Shown piece after piece: positions 19,204 through 26,266 of a stretch of DNA of 39,121 bases (positions are counted from its first letter, which is position 1; every line of letters starts with the position of its first letter). A program made the position numbers and the translations under genes. The notes under the pieces are model-generated. The model did no database searches and was not told the DNA's origin. It was given only the letters and a program-made list of their open reading frames with translations. The stretch comes from Actinomycetota bacterium (GTDB taxonomy: Bacteria > Actinomycetota > Rubrobacteria > Rubrobacterales > Rubrobacteraceae), in contig SIRX01000115.1 in assembly GCA_004563715.1 (NCBI GenBank), positions 1-39,121 of the forward strand. Direction: 5' to 3'.

Positions 19204-20193
19204 TCAAACGGTTATGGTTGAGGCCACCGCCCCGCCGGAGTCCAGCAAGGCGAGCTGGCTTCCCGGCGAGAGGCCCAGTTCCCCTCCGCCCTCGAAAGTA
19301 CCGGCCACCAGCTCGCCTTCGACGGTGCGGATATCCGGGACGCGGCCCACCGCAGCCTCCCCGCCGGGCTGGACCCGCACCGGGTCGTTGATCAGCACCC
19401 CGTTAGAATCGGGGCTGACCTCGCCGGTCTCCGGGTCGAGGGCTCGCAGGGAGAAGCCCTGGAGGTTGACGACCCGGTCGGTCCGGTTCTGTACGGTGAA
19501 GTACTCGATGCCGCCTCCGGCCCCGGTCAGCTCGACGCGGCCCAGCACCACGTCGATGTCGCTGGTGTTCCCCTGGACGTCGCTGGCCGTCAGGTCGAAG
19601 AGCGCCTGGTTGAGCACCGGCAACGGCACGTAGCCCTGGTAGAGGTTCTCGATCACGTACGTGTCGCCCCGCGGGGCGAGGGTCGCCACAAACGGCGTGT
19701 AACCGACCCCGAGCTGGGCCGCCAGCGTGCCGTACTGGCCCGGCGCAAGCTCCTCGTCGCCCTCCGTCGAGCCCGGGTTCCCGATCTCGTACGAGAAGAA
19801 CTCCACCGTGGGGTACTCGGGGCGCAGCTCGGCGAGGGCGCCGCTGACCATGTCGTCGACTTCGAGGCCCTGAGGGTAGAACGCGCCCTGGTCCTCCTTG
19901 ACGAACTCGACCGCGATCAGGGCCCGCCGCTGGTAGGCCGACCGGAAGTCGGGGGGCACCGGCTGCTCCAGGTTCAGCGTGAACGGCACGTCCTCGACGG
20001 TCTCCGCCTGTCCCGCGCCCACCGTGGCGCCTCCAGCGGGCGTGGTCGTTTCCGGGACTCCGGCCACGGTATCCTCCGCGGCGGGCGGCGGAACGGCGGC
20101 TTCCTCGTCCTCACCTCCTCCGCACCCGGCGGCGAAGAGGCCGAGCAGGACAAACGCCGCTGCGACCCACAGTCTCACGGACGGTCTTCCCAT
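19204..20193 (-). CDS. Lipoprotein with thioredoxin-like and lamin-tail-like domains
   Basis: A 329-residue exported lipoprotein: signal peptide to the lipobox LFAAGC near residue 24, a low-complexity Thr/Pro/Gly linker to about 70, then two domains. Residues about 75-205 have a thioredoxin-like pattern with a beta strand (RRALIAVEFVKED), a helix, strand TVEFFSYEI, and the cis-Pro region LGVGYTPFVATL, but no CxxC. Residues about 215-329 resemble a lamin-tail beta-sandwich: GGGIEYFTVQNRTDRVVNLQGFSL and later VRVQPGGEAAV. No function is known to me. Both domain calls rest on pattern only. ATG at 20193 with GGGAG close upstream. It lies upstream of iscS on the same strand but probably in its own unit. 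Confidence 0.6.
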   Translation of the reverse strand: MGRPSVRLWVAAAFVLLGLFAAGCGGGEDEEAAVPPPAAEDTVAGVPETTTPAGGATVGAGQAETVEDVPFTLNLEQPVPPDFRSAYQRRALIAVEFVKEDQGAFYPQGLEVDDMVSGALAELRPEYPTVEFFSYEIGNPGSTEGDEELAPGQYGTLAAQLGVGYTPFVATLAPRGDTYVIENLYQGYVPLPVLNQALFDLTASDVQGNTSDIDVVLGRVELTGAGGGIEYFTVQNRTDRVVNLQGFSLRALDPETGEVSPDSNGVLINDPVRVQPGGEAAVGRVPDIRTVEGELVAGTFEGGGELGLSPGSQLALLDSGGAVASTITV

Positions 20194-20222
20194 ACGCTCC
20201 CAGGACGAAACCCACCGACAAC

Positions 20223-20269
20223 GGGCGTATCCGCTTCCGGAACCGCCTCCGGCGCAAACCGGTACGCCC
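20223..20269 (-). other. Structured leader hairpin before the lipoprotein gene
   Basis: GGGCGTA (20223-20229) pairs perfectly with TACGCCC (20263-20269). The 33 bases between contain further self-pairing CCGG and TTCCGGAA segments. It ends 30 bases before the lipoprotein start, so it would lie in that mRNA leader. No known riboswitch family is recognised. The remainder of 20194-20411 holds the aspS promoter candidate and nothing else seen. Confidence 0.3.
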
Positions 20270-20314
20270 CGCAGTTAAACATAGCCGCCCGGACCCCGCA
20301 ATCGCAGGCTCCTC

Positions 20315-20344
20315 GTGAAAGCCGGTCTCTGGCTGGTGTAATAC
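20315..20344 (+). promoter_or_regulatory. Candidate aspS promoter
   Basis: GTGAAA (20315-20320), 18 bases, then TAATAC (20339-20344) directly preceded by TG. The -35 is the same hexamer as in the iscS candidate. It would give a leader of about 60 bases before the TTG start. No T-box features are present in it. Confidence 0.35.
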
Positions 20345-20411
20345 ACTCCGCACTTACCCTAACATGCGTACCAGCGGACAGGTTACATCTTACTCGAGAG
20401 GAGTCCCGACC

Positions 20412-22196
20412 TTGGCCGGAAAAAGCTCGCCCGAACCCAACCCCTACCGAACCCACACCAACGGCGAGTTGCGCGCCGGCAACGTCGGCGAGCTCGTGCG
20501 GCTCGCCGGGTGGGTAAACCGGCGCCGCGACCACGGTGGCCTCATCTTTATAGACCTGCGCGACCGCTGGGGGATAACCCAGGTTACCTTCGACCCGGAG
20601 CGGCGGGAGGTCTTCGCCGCGTCCGAGAAGCTCCGGCCCGAGTGGTCCGTCGCGATCGAGGGGGAGGTCGTGCGGCGGCCCGCGGGCAACGAGAACCCGG
20701 ACCTGCCGACCGGCGAGGTCGAGGTCGAGTCCACCACCCTGACCGTCCTCAACCCCTCCGAGACGCCCCCGTTCGAGATCGACCGGGAGCGGCCGGTGGA
20801 AGAGCTGTTGCGACTCAGGTACCGTTACCTGGACCTGCGGCGCGAGAGGATGAAGGAGAACATCCTGCTGCGTCACCGGGTAATCAAGTACATGCGCGAC
20901 TACCTGGACGAGCGCGGTTTCGTGGAGATAGAGACCCCCCTGCTCACCGCCTCGACCCCCGAGGGCGCCCGCGACTACCTGGTGCCGAGCCGCCTCTACC
21001 CCGGGCAGTTCTACGCCCTGCCGCAATCGCCCCAGCAGTTCAAGCAGCTCCTCATGGTCGCGGGCTTCGAGCGGTACTTCCAGATCGCCCGCGCCCTCCG
21101 AGACGAGGACCAGCGCGGTGATAGGCAGCCGGAGCACACCCAGCTCGACCTGGAGATGAGCTACACCACCCAGGACGAGGTGCTCGACCTCGTCGAGGGA
21201 CTCTACGTAGAGATCGTCGAGAAGCTCACCGACAAGAGGCTCCTCACAAAGCCCTTCCCGCGTCTGACCTACGCCGAGGCAATGGCCCGCTTCGGCACCG
21301 ACAAGCCGGACCTCCGCTTCGGCCTGGAGATCAAGGACGTTACGGAGACGGCCCGGGAGTCGGGGTTCAAGGTTTTCCGCTCGGTGGTGGAGGCCGGCGG
21401 CTCCGTCCGGGGGCTCGCTGTCGGCGATCTCGGCAACCTCTCGCGCCGGGAGACGGACGAGCTGACCGCCGTCGCGGCCGAGGGCGGCGCAAGGGGCCTT
21501 GCCTTCTTCAAGGTGGAGGAGGACGCACTGTCGGGCCCCATCGCCAAGTTCTTCTCCGAGGACGAGCAACGGGCGCTGTGGGAGGTTCTGGAGGCAAAGC
21601 CGGGAGACTACATGTTCTTCGTTGCGGACAAGGACCCGGTGGTCTTCGAGAGCCTGAACCGGTTGCGGCTGCACCTCCGGGACCGGCTGGGGCTCGCGGA
21701 GAAAGACACCCTGGCTTTCTGCTGGGTCACGGACTTCCCGCTCTTCGAGTGGAACGAGGACGAGCGGCGCATAGAGCCGATGCACCACATGTTCACCATG
21801 CCCCGCGAGGAGGACCTGCCGCTGCTGGACAGCGACCCGCTCAAGGTCGTCGGCCAGCTCTACGACCTAGTCGCCAACGGCACGGAGCTCGCGTCGGGGA
21901 GCATCAGGATCCACCGCCCGGAGCTCCAGCAGAAGGTGTTCTCGACCATCGGCATCGGGCCGGAGGAGGCCGAGCGGCGCTTCGGGGCCATACTGCACGC
22001 CTTCCGCTACGGCGCGCCGCCCCACGGCGGCATCGCGCCGGGTATTGACCGCCTGATCATGGTGCTGCGCGACGAGCCGAACATCCGGGAGGTGATGGCC
22101 TTCCCGAAGACCCAGGCCGCCCGCGACGAGATGATGGACGCCCCCGGTCCCGTAACCGAGGAGCAGCTCAGGGAGCTGCACCTCCGGCTCCGGTAG
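20412..22196 (+). CDS. aspS: Aspartyl-tRNA synthetase
   Basis: A bacterial-type class II AspRS. An N-terminal OB-fold anticodon domain has LAGWVNRRRDHGGLIFIDLRDRWG. The catalytic core has LRYRYLDLRRERM, FVEIETPLLTASTPEGARDYLVP, and FQIARALRDEDQRGDRQPEHTQLD (motif 2). A GAD insertion domain follows at about 290-400, and motif 3 is HGGIAPGIDRLIMVL. I choose TTG at 20412 (594 residues) because GAGAGGAG at 20396-20403 precedes it by eight bases; an ATG 48 bases upstream has no ribosome-binding site. Whether it is discriminating or also charges tRNA-Asn cannot be decided here. The 3' end overlaps the opposite gene by 29 bases. Confidence 0.96.
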   Translation: MAGKSSPEPNPYRTHTNGELRAGNVGELVRLAGWVNRRRDHGGLIFIDLRDRWGITQVTFDPERREVFAASEKLRPEWSVAIEGEVVRRPAGNENPDLPTGEVEVESTTLTVLNPSETPPFEIDRERPVEELLRLRYRYLDLRRERMKENILLRHRVIKYMRDYLDERGFVEIETPLLTASTPEGARDYLVPSRLYPGQFYALPQSPQQFKQLLMVAGFERYFQIARALRDEDQRGDRQPEHTQLDLEMSYTTQDEVLDLVEGLYVEIVEKLTDKRLLTKPFPRLTYAEAMARFGTDKPDLRFGLEIKDVTETARESGFKVFRSVVEAGGSVRGLAVGDLGNLSRRETDELTAVAAEGGARGLAFFKVEEDALSGPIAKFFSEDEQRALWEVLEAKPGDYMFFVADKDPVVFESLNRLRLHLRDRLGLAEKDTLAFCWVTDFPLFEWNEDERRIEPMHHMFTMPREEDLPLLDSDPLKVVGQLYDLVANGTELASGSIRIHRPELQQKVFSTIGIGPEEAERRFGAILHAFRYGAPPHGGIAPGIDRLIMVLRDEPNIREVMAFPKTQAARDEMMDAPGPVTEEQLRELHLRLR

Positions 22197-22503
22197 CGTC
22201 GTCTCTGCGCTCCAGCTCTTCCAGAGCGACCTCGTAGCGCTCGACCCCGATGACCATGTCCCCGGCGGCCGCCGCGCTCTCGCTGCGCGCCCGGTTGGCG
22301 GCCTCCTCGCTCGCCCGCAGGTCCTCCTCGGTCTCCCAGAGCGTAATGGAGAGGGAGCGTCCGCTCTCGCGGTCAAAGAGCAAGTATATACCCCTGAACC
22401 CCTCCTGCAAGCGGGCGGCGGGCAGGATCTGCTCTCGCGCAACGCGGATGCCCTCCGCCGTCTGGTCCGGCTGGCCTTGAAACGTGCTTACTCTCGCAAA
22501 CAT
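22168..22503 (-). CDS. ABM-like dimeric alpha/beta-barrel protein
   Basis: A 111-residue protein. MFARVSTFQGQPDQTAEGI opens a beta strand and helix, GFRGIYLLFDRESGRSLSITLWETEEDLRAS forms the central strands and helix, and ending strands follow. This is the ferredoxin-like fold of antibiotic-biosynthesis-monooxygenase (ABM) and related small proteins. Most such actinobacterial proteins have no established reaction. ATG at 22503 with GAGG seven bases upstream. The last 29 bases are antisense to the end of aspS. Confidence 0.7.
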   Translation of the reverse strand: MFARVSTFQGQPDQTAEGIRVAREQILPAARLQEGFRGIYLLFDRESGRSLSITLWETEEDLRASEEAANRARSESAAAAGDMVIGVERYEVALEELERRDDATGAGGAAP

Positions 22504-22542
22504 GGGGAACCTCGTCGGGGTCGTGGTCTACCTGCGGGAAAG

Positions 22543-22571
22543 AATATAGTCACCCCCGGCGAACGCCGCAA
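22543..22571 (-). promoter_or_regulatory. Promoter of the ABM-like gene
   Basis: On the minus strand TTGCGG (22566-22571), exactly 17 bases, then TATATT (22543-22548). Both spacing and hexamers fit a housekeeping promoter. The start codon lies 40 bases downstream of the -10. Confidence 0.5.
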
Positions 22572-22622
22572 CACCCTCAATGCCGGTCAGCGAAGATCAC
22601 CGTATGACAAGCTACAGCTATC

Positions 22623-22649
22623 TTGTCCGGGATAGACTAGGTGTATTAT
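22623..22649 (+). promoter_or_regulatory. Weak promoter candidate of the five-gene sugar operon
   Basis: TTGTCC (22623-22628) and TATTAT (22644-22649) lie 15 bases apart, somewhat short; taking ATTATG as the -10 gives 16. The first gene of the operon would start about 90 bases downstream. The leader in between shows no recognised regulatory element. Confidence 0.3.
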
Positions 22650-22738
22650 GTACGCGGTTTCTGGGTACTTATAGCGGGCCACGCGAGGCGCCCGTATTCG
22701 GGACCGCGTGTGCCACGGATGGAAGACGAGTTCGTAGA

Positions 22739-23401
22739 ATGGAGAGCGTGGGATCGGGTCGTCAACACGAGGCGAAGAACGGCTACCGGCGGGCGGCCGC
22801 CGCGTCCGAGGGCCACGTCTCGCTGACCTTTGACGACGGCCCCGACCCGGTGTGGACGCCGCGCGTGCTGGAGGAGCTGAGCCGGGTCCGGGCGCGGGCC
22901 ACGTTCTTCGTCGTCACACCCCGCGCGCGCCGGTACCCGGCCCTGATCCACGAGATGCTCGACTCCGGGCACGGCGTCGAGCTCCACTGCGCCGAGCACG
23001 TGCGCCACACGGAACAAACCCGCGAAGAGGTTGAGGCCGACGCCCGGTCTGGGCTGAAAGACCTGCGCGCTTTGGGCGTGCGGGCTCGATTGTGGCGGAC
23101 ACCGTGGGGCGTGACCACCCCCGCAACGCTCGGGGTTGCGGAACGGCTAGGCCTGGACCTGGTTCCCTGGACCGCCGACACCCACGACTGGCGCGGGGAC
23201 CGGGCCGTCGAGATGCTGCAGAAGGTGAAACCGTTGCTGAGCCCCGGCGCCGTGGTGCTGATGCACGACGGTCTCGGCCCTGGTGCCCGGCGTCCGGGCT
23301 GCAAGGAAACGGTCGCACTCATAAAGCCGCTAGTCGAAGCTGTTCGAGACCGGGGCTGCGAGCCGGCGCCGGTCACCGCGGCCCGGAAGGTTCCGGCTTG
23401 A
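22739..23401 (+). CDS. NodB-type polysaccharide/sugar deacetylase
   Basis: A compact 220-residue NodB-homology domain. The metal and catalytic motifs are all present: SLTFDDGPDP (residues about 27-36), HCAEH for the His pair, RTPWG, TADTHDWRGD, and VVLMHDGLG. The family removes N-acetyl groups from chitin-like or other N-acetylated sugars. There is no signal peptide or anchor, so it probably acts in the cytoplasm on a small substrate rather than on cell wall. The start is uncertain: ATG at 22739 lacks a strong ribosome-binding site, and the frame is open 159 bases further upstream. The stop overlaps the TTG of the next gene (TTGA). First gene of a five-gene coupled operon. Confidence 0.85.
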   Translation: MESVGSGRQHEAKNGYRRAAAASEGHVSLTFDDGPDPVWTPRVLEELSRVRARATFFVVTPRARRYPALIHEMLDSGHGVELHCAEHVRHTEQTREEVEADARSGLKDLRALGVRARLWRTPWGVTTPATLGVAERLGLDLVPWTADTHDWRGDRAVEMLQKVKPLLSPGAVVLMHDGLGPGARRPGCKETVALIKPLVEAVRDRGCEPAPVTAARKVPA

Positions 23402-24522
23402 CGGCCACCGGCCACGCCACAACCGGGGCACCGAGCCTCACCGCGGTCCTGGCCCGGACCTCAGCGGGCGCCGCCGACCGCGACGCGCGCCCCGGTTTTC
23501 CGCGCGAACCGTTCCGGGAGCTCGCAGCAGCCGGCATCCTGGGCCTGCCGGTGCCGGACCCGGTCGCGGAGGGCGGCCGGCGCGCGACCTTTGCCGAGGA
23601 GTGGAGTACCCTGCGATCCGTCGCCGAGGCCGACGGCTCCGTTGGCCGCGTCCTGGACGGCCACTTCAACGCCGTCGAACGGGTCTCGCTGCTCGCGCCC
23701 GAGCCGCTGCGCTCCCGGGAGCTGGAAGCGGCCGCCGCCGGTGAGCTGTGGCTCGGCGTGTGGGGCGCGGACCCCATACCGGGCGAGGGACCACCGGCCC
23801 GGCTGGTAGATACCTCCCGCGGCCCGGCGGTCGAGGGCGTCAAGACCTTCTGCTCCGGCGCGGGCGGACTCCACCGGGCGCTGGTGCTCGTCCGGGGTCC
23901 AAAGCCCGGACCGCCGCTGCTCGTCTACCTGGACCTCTCCGAGGGCGTCGAGGTGGACCGGACCTGGTATCGGGCTGCGGGGATGCGGTCCTCGGAGAGC
24001 CACCGGGTCATATTCCGCGGGACGCCGGTTCTGGCGGTGCTCGGAGAGCCGGGCGAGCTAGTACGCGAGCCTTACTTCAGCCGCGACGCGATCCGCACGG
24101 CGGTCTGCTGGGCCGGGATAGCGGACGCCGCGGTGGCCGCCGCCCTGGAGGTCCTGGCGGCCAAGAGCGGCGGCCGGGAGCCGGACGACGTCGTCTCGCT
24201 CGCGGCGGGCCGGATGCTCACCGCCCGGCAGACGATGGACCGCTGGATCGGGTACGCCGCCAGCCGGGCCGACGCCGACCCTCGCGCCTCGCTAGCCTCC
24301 TTCGCCGTACACTTGCGCGTGTCGGTAGCTGAAGCGTGCCGGGCGATCCTGGACGAGGCCGCCCGGGCCTGCGGCTCGCACCCGTTCGCCACCGCCGGGA
24401 AGCTCGACCGCGCCCGCCGCGACCTGGAGCTTTTCCTGCTCCAGCACCGGCTGGAACCGGCTCTCGTGCGGGCCGGGCAGGCGGAGATCGGCCGTTTCCA
24501 CGAGAGGGACGCGCGCCCGTGA
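23398..24522 (+). CDS. Acyl-CoA-dehydrogenase-like flavoprotein
   Basis: A 374-residue protein with the acyl-CoA dehydrogenase fold: an N-terminal helical part (FRELAAAGILGLPVPDPVAEGG), a middle beta domain (about 115-200, GELWLGVWGADP, VEGVKTFCSGAGG), and a C-terminal four-helix domain ending with RARRDLELFLLQHRLEPALVRAG. The middle part replaces the usual FAD-binding sequence by GVKTFCSGAGGLHRALV. I see no clear catalytic Glu of true dehydrogenases, so it could instead be one of the flavin-dependent monooxygenases with this fold. TTG at 23398, GGAAGG seven bases upstream, overlaps the deacetylase stop; the frame is open far upstream but that is inside the deacetylase gene. Confidence 0.75.
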   Translation: MTATGHATTGAPSLTAVLARTSAGAADRDARPGFPREPFRELAAAGILGLPVPDPVAEGGRRATFAEEWSTLRSVAEADGSVGRVLDGHFNAVERVSLLAPEPLRSRELEAAAAGELWLGVWGADPIPGEGPPARLVDTSRGPAVEGVKTFCSGAGGLHRALVLVRGPKPGPPLLVYLDLSEGVEVDRTWYRAAGMRSSESHRVIFRGTPVLAVLGEPGELVREPYFSRDAIRTAVCWAGIADAAVAAALEVLAAKSGGREPDDVVSLAAGRMLTARQTMDRWIGYAASRADADPRASLASFAVHLRVSVAEACRAILDEAARACGSHPFATAGKLDRARRDLELFLLQHRLEPALVRAGQAEIGRFHERDARP

Positions 24523-25094
24523 GGGAGCGCCTCACCCGCGAGTACTTCGAGAAGCTCTACGCGGAGTCTCCCGACCCGTGGGAGTTCGAGACGAGCGCTT
24601 ACGAGCGCCGCAAGTACGGGCGGACGCTGGACGTTCTGAGAGGCCGCCGGTTCCGGCGGGCGCTGGAGGTCGGCGCCTCCATCGGCGTCTTCTCCGAGAT
24701 GCTCGCCCCGCAGTGTGAGGAGTTGCTCGCCGTGGACACCTCCAGGCGGGCCGTGGAGATCGCCCGGGAGCGGCTCTCGCGTTACCCTCACGCCCGCGTC
24801 GAGCGGCGGACGCTCCCCGAGGAGATGCCCCACGGGTCTTTTGACCTGATCCTGGCCTCCGAAGTCTTGTACTATCTGCCACAGGAGGTGATGTTGCTCA
24901 CCCTCCGGCGTATGGAGGAGCACCTCGTACCCGGCGGCGTACTGCTCGCCGTCCACTGGCGCAAGGAGACCCGCACCTACCCCTTGCAGGGCGACGAGGT
25001 GCACGAGTTGTTGCGAGAGAACACGCGACTTACGAACACGGAGACTATTTTGGAACCAGAGTACAGGCTCGACCTTTTCGAGGATCAACCATGA
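24519..25094 (+). CDS. NodS-like SAM-dependent methyltransferase
   Basis: A 191-residue class I methyltransferase. EYFEKLYAESPDPWEFETSAYERRKY at the N-terminus and the SAM motif ALEVGASIGVFSEMLA (about residue 45-60) match the NodS family. LAVDTSRRAVEIARERL gives the acidic residue for the ribose, and LILASEVLYYLP is the post-motif region. In rhizobia NodS N-methylates the deacetylated amino group of chito-oligosaccharides; here the substrate is unknown. GTG at 24519 overlaps the upstream stop (GTGA) and its own stop overlaps the next ATG. Co-occurrence with a NodB-type deacetylase supports action on an exposed sugar amine. Confidence 0.85.
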   Translation: MRERLTREYFEKLYAESPDPWEFETSAYERRKYGRTLDVLRGRRFRRALEVGASIGVFSEMLAPQCEELLAVDTSRRAVEIARERLSRYPHARVERRTLPEEMPHGSFDLILASEVLYYLPQEVMLLTLRRMEEHLVPGGVLLAVHWRKETRTYPLQGDEVHELLRENTRLTNTETILEPEYRLDLFEDQP

Positions 25095-26266
25095 ACCGGG
25101 ACGGACACCTGCTCATCGTCGGCGGCGGACCGGCGGGCCTCTCGACGGCCCAGGCATACCGGGAGGCCGGCGGCGAGGGCCGGGTTACCATGCTGACCGC
25201 CGAAGCACACCCGCCATACCGGCGCCCGCCGCTCACCAAGGAGTACCTCCGCGGCGAGATCCCGGGCGACGAGCTACGCATGCAGGACGACTCCTGGTTT
25301 AGAGAGAACGGGGTTACGCTGCGGCTTTCTACGGCCGTGTCATCCCTGAACCCGGGAGAGATGTCCGCAGAGCTCGAGGGCGGGGAGCGGCTCTACTTCG
25401 ACGCCTGTGTTCTCGCGACGGGCTCGGAGCCGCTCCGGCTGCCCGTGCCGGGGGCCGACGACCCCGAGGTCTTGCTGATGCGGACCATCAAAGACTCGGA
25501 GCGGCTCCGGGAGCGCGTCTCCGCCGGCACCCGCGCAGTCGTCGTCGGCTCGGGGTTTATCGGGTGCGAGGCCGCGGCCTCGCTCTCCCTGCGCGGCGCG
25601 GAAGTCACCATGATCAGCCTCGAAAACACCCCGCAGGAAGAACGCCTCGGCGAAAAGGTCGGCGGACACATCCTCTCCTGGATAGAGGCCTACGGCGTGA
25701 AGACCCGCTTCGGCGCGCCCCTGTCGGAGATCGAGCCCGACAACGGCGGTTACCTCGTGAAAGTCGAAGACGACGACCCGGTAGCCGCCGACACGGTGCT
25801 GTTGGGGACCGGCGTGAAGCCGCGCACCCGGCTCGCGGAGGAGGCGGGCCTGGAGGTGGCCGAGGGCGGCATAGTCGCCGACTCCTCGATGCGGACCAGC
25901 GCGCCGGGGGTCTTCGCGGTCGGAGACATCTCCTACGCCCACAACGAGGCCGCCGGCCGGCCGCTGCACGTGGAGCACTGGGGCGAGGCCCTGAACCACG
26001 GCCGGGTTGCCGGCACGGTGCTCGCGGGCGGCGTGGCGGCGTGGGACGTGGCCCCGGGCTTCTGGTCCACGATCGGCGCCTACACGCTGAAGTACGTGGC
26101 GTGGGGGGAGGATTGGGACGACGCCCACTTTACGGACCACGGCGGCGGGGCATTCACCGTCCACTACGGCCTGGAGGGTGTCTGCGTCGGCGTGCTGACG
26201 CACGAGCGCGACGAGGACTACGAGCGAGGCCGGGAGCTGGTCGAATCAGGGGCCCCGCTGCCTTGA
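25091..26266 (+). CDS. FAD-dependent NAD(P)H oxidoreductase (ferredoxin-reductase type)
   Basis: A 391-residue pyridine nucleotide-disulfide oxidoreductase fold. The FAD motif LIVGGGPAGLSTAQAYREAG lies near the N-terminus, PYRRPPLTKEYLRGE follows, then the NAD(P) motif VVVGSGFIGCEAAASLSLRG near residue 150, VLLGTGVKPRT, and FAVGDISYAHNE for the flavin tail. The C-terminal region (FWSTIGAYTLKYVAWG) matches the reductase domain of rubredoxin/ferredoxin reductases. No redox Cys pair is present, so it should pass electrons to another carrier or flavoprotein; the acyl-CoA-dehydrogenase-like protein in the same operon is a candidate. Overlaps both neighbours by four bases. Confidence 0.88.
   Translation: MNRDGHLLIVGGGPAGLSTAQAYREAGGEGRVTMLTAEAHPPYRRPPLTKEYLRGEIPGDELRMQDDSWFRENGVTLRLSTAVSSLNPGEMSAELEGGERLYFDACVLATGSEPLRLPVPGADDPEVLLMRTIKDSERLRERVSAGTRAVVVGSGFIGCEAAASLSLRGAEVTMISLENTPQEERLGEKVGGHILSWIEAYGVKTRFGAPLSEIEPDNGGYLVKVEDDDPVAADTVLLGTGVKPRTRLAEEAGLEVAEGGIVADSSMRTSAPGVFAVGDISYAHNEAAGRPLHVEHWGEALNHGRVAGTVLAGGVAAWDVAPGFWSTIGAYTLKYVAWGEDWDDAHFTDHGGGAFTVHYGLEGVCVGVLTHERDEDYERGRELVESGAPLP

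Noticed and set aside
20175-21788. 537-codon minus-strand open frame
   Set aside because: Antisense to aspS and covering its promoter; no recognisable domain.
22641-22826. 61-codon plus-strand frame upstream of the deacetylase
   Set aside because: Overlaps the deacetylase start in another frame, has no ribosome-binding site and no similarity to known proteins.
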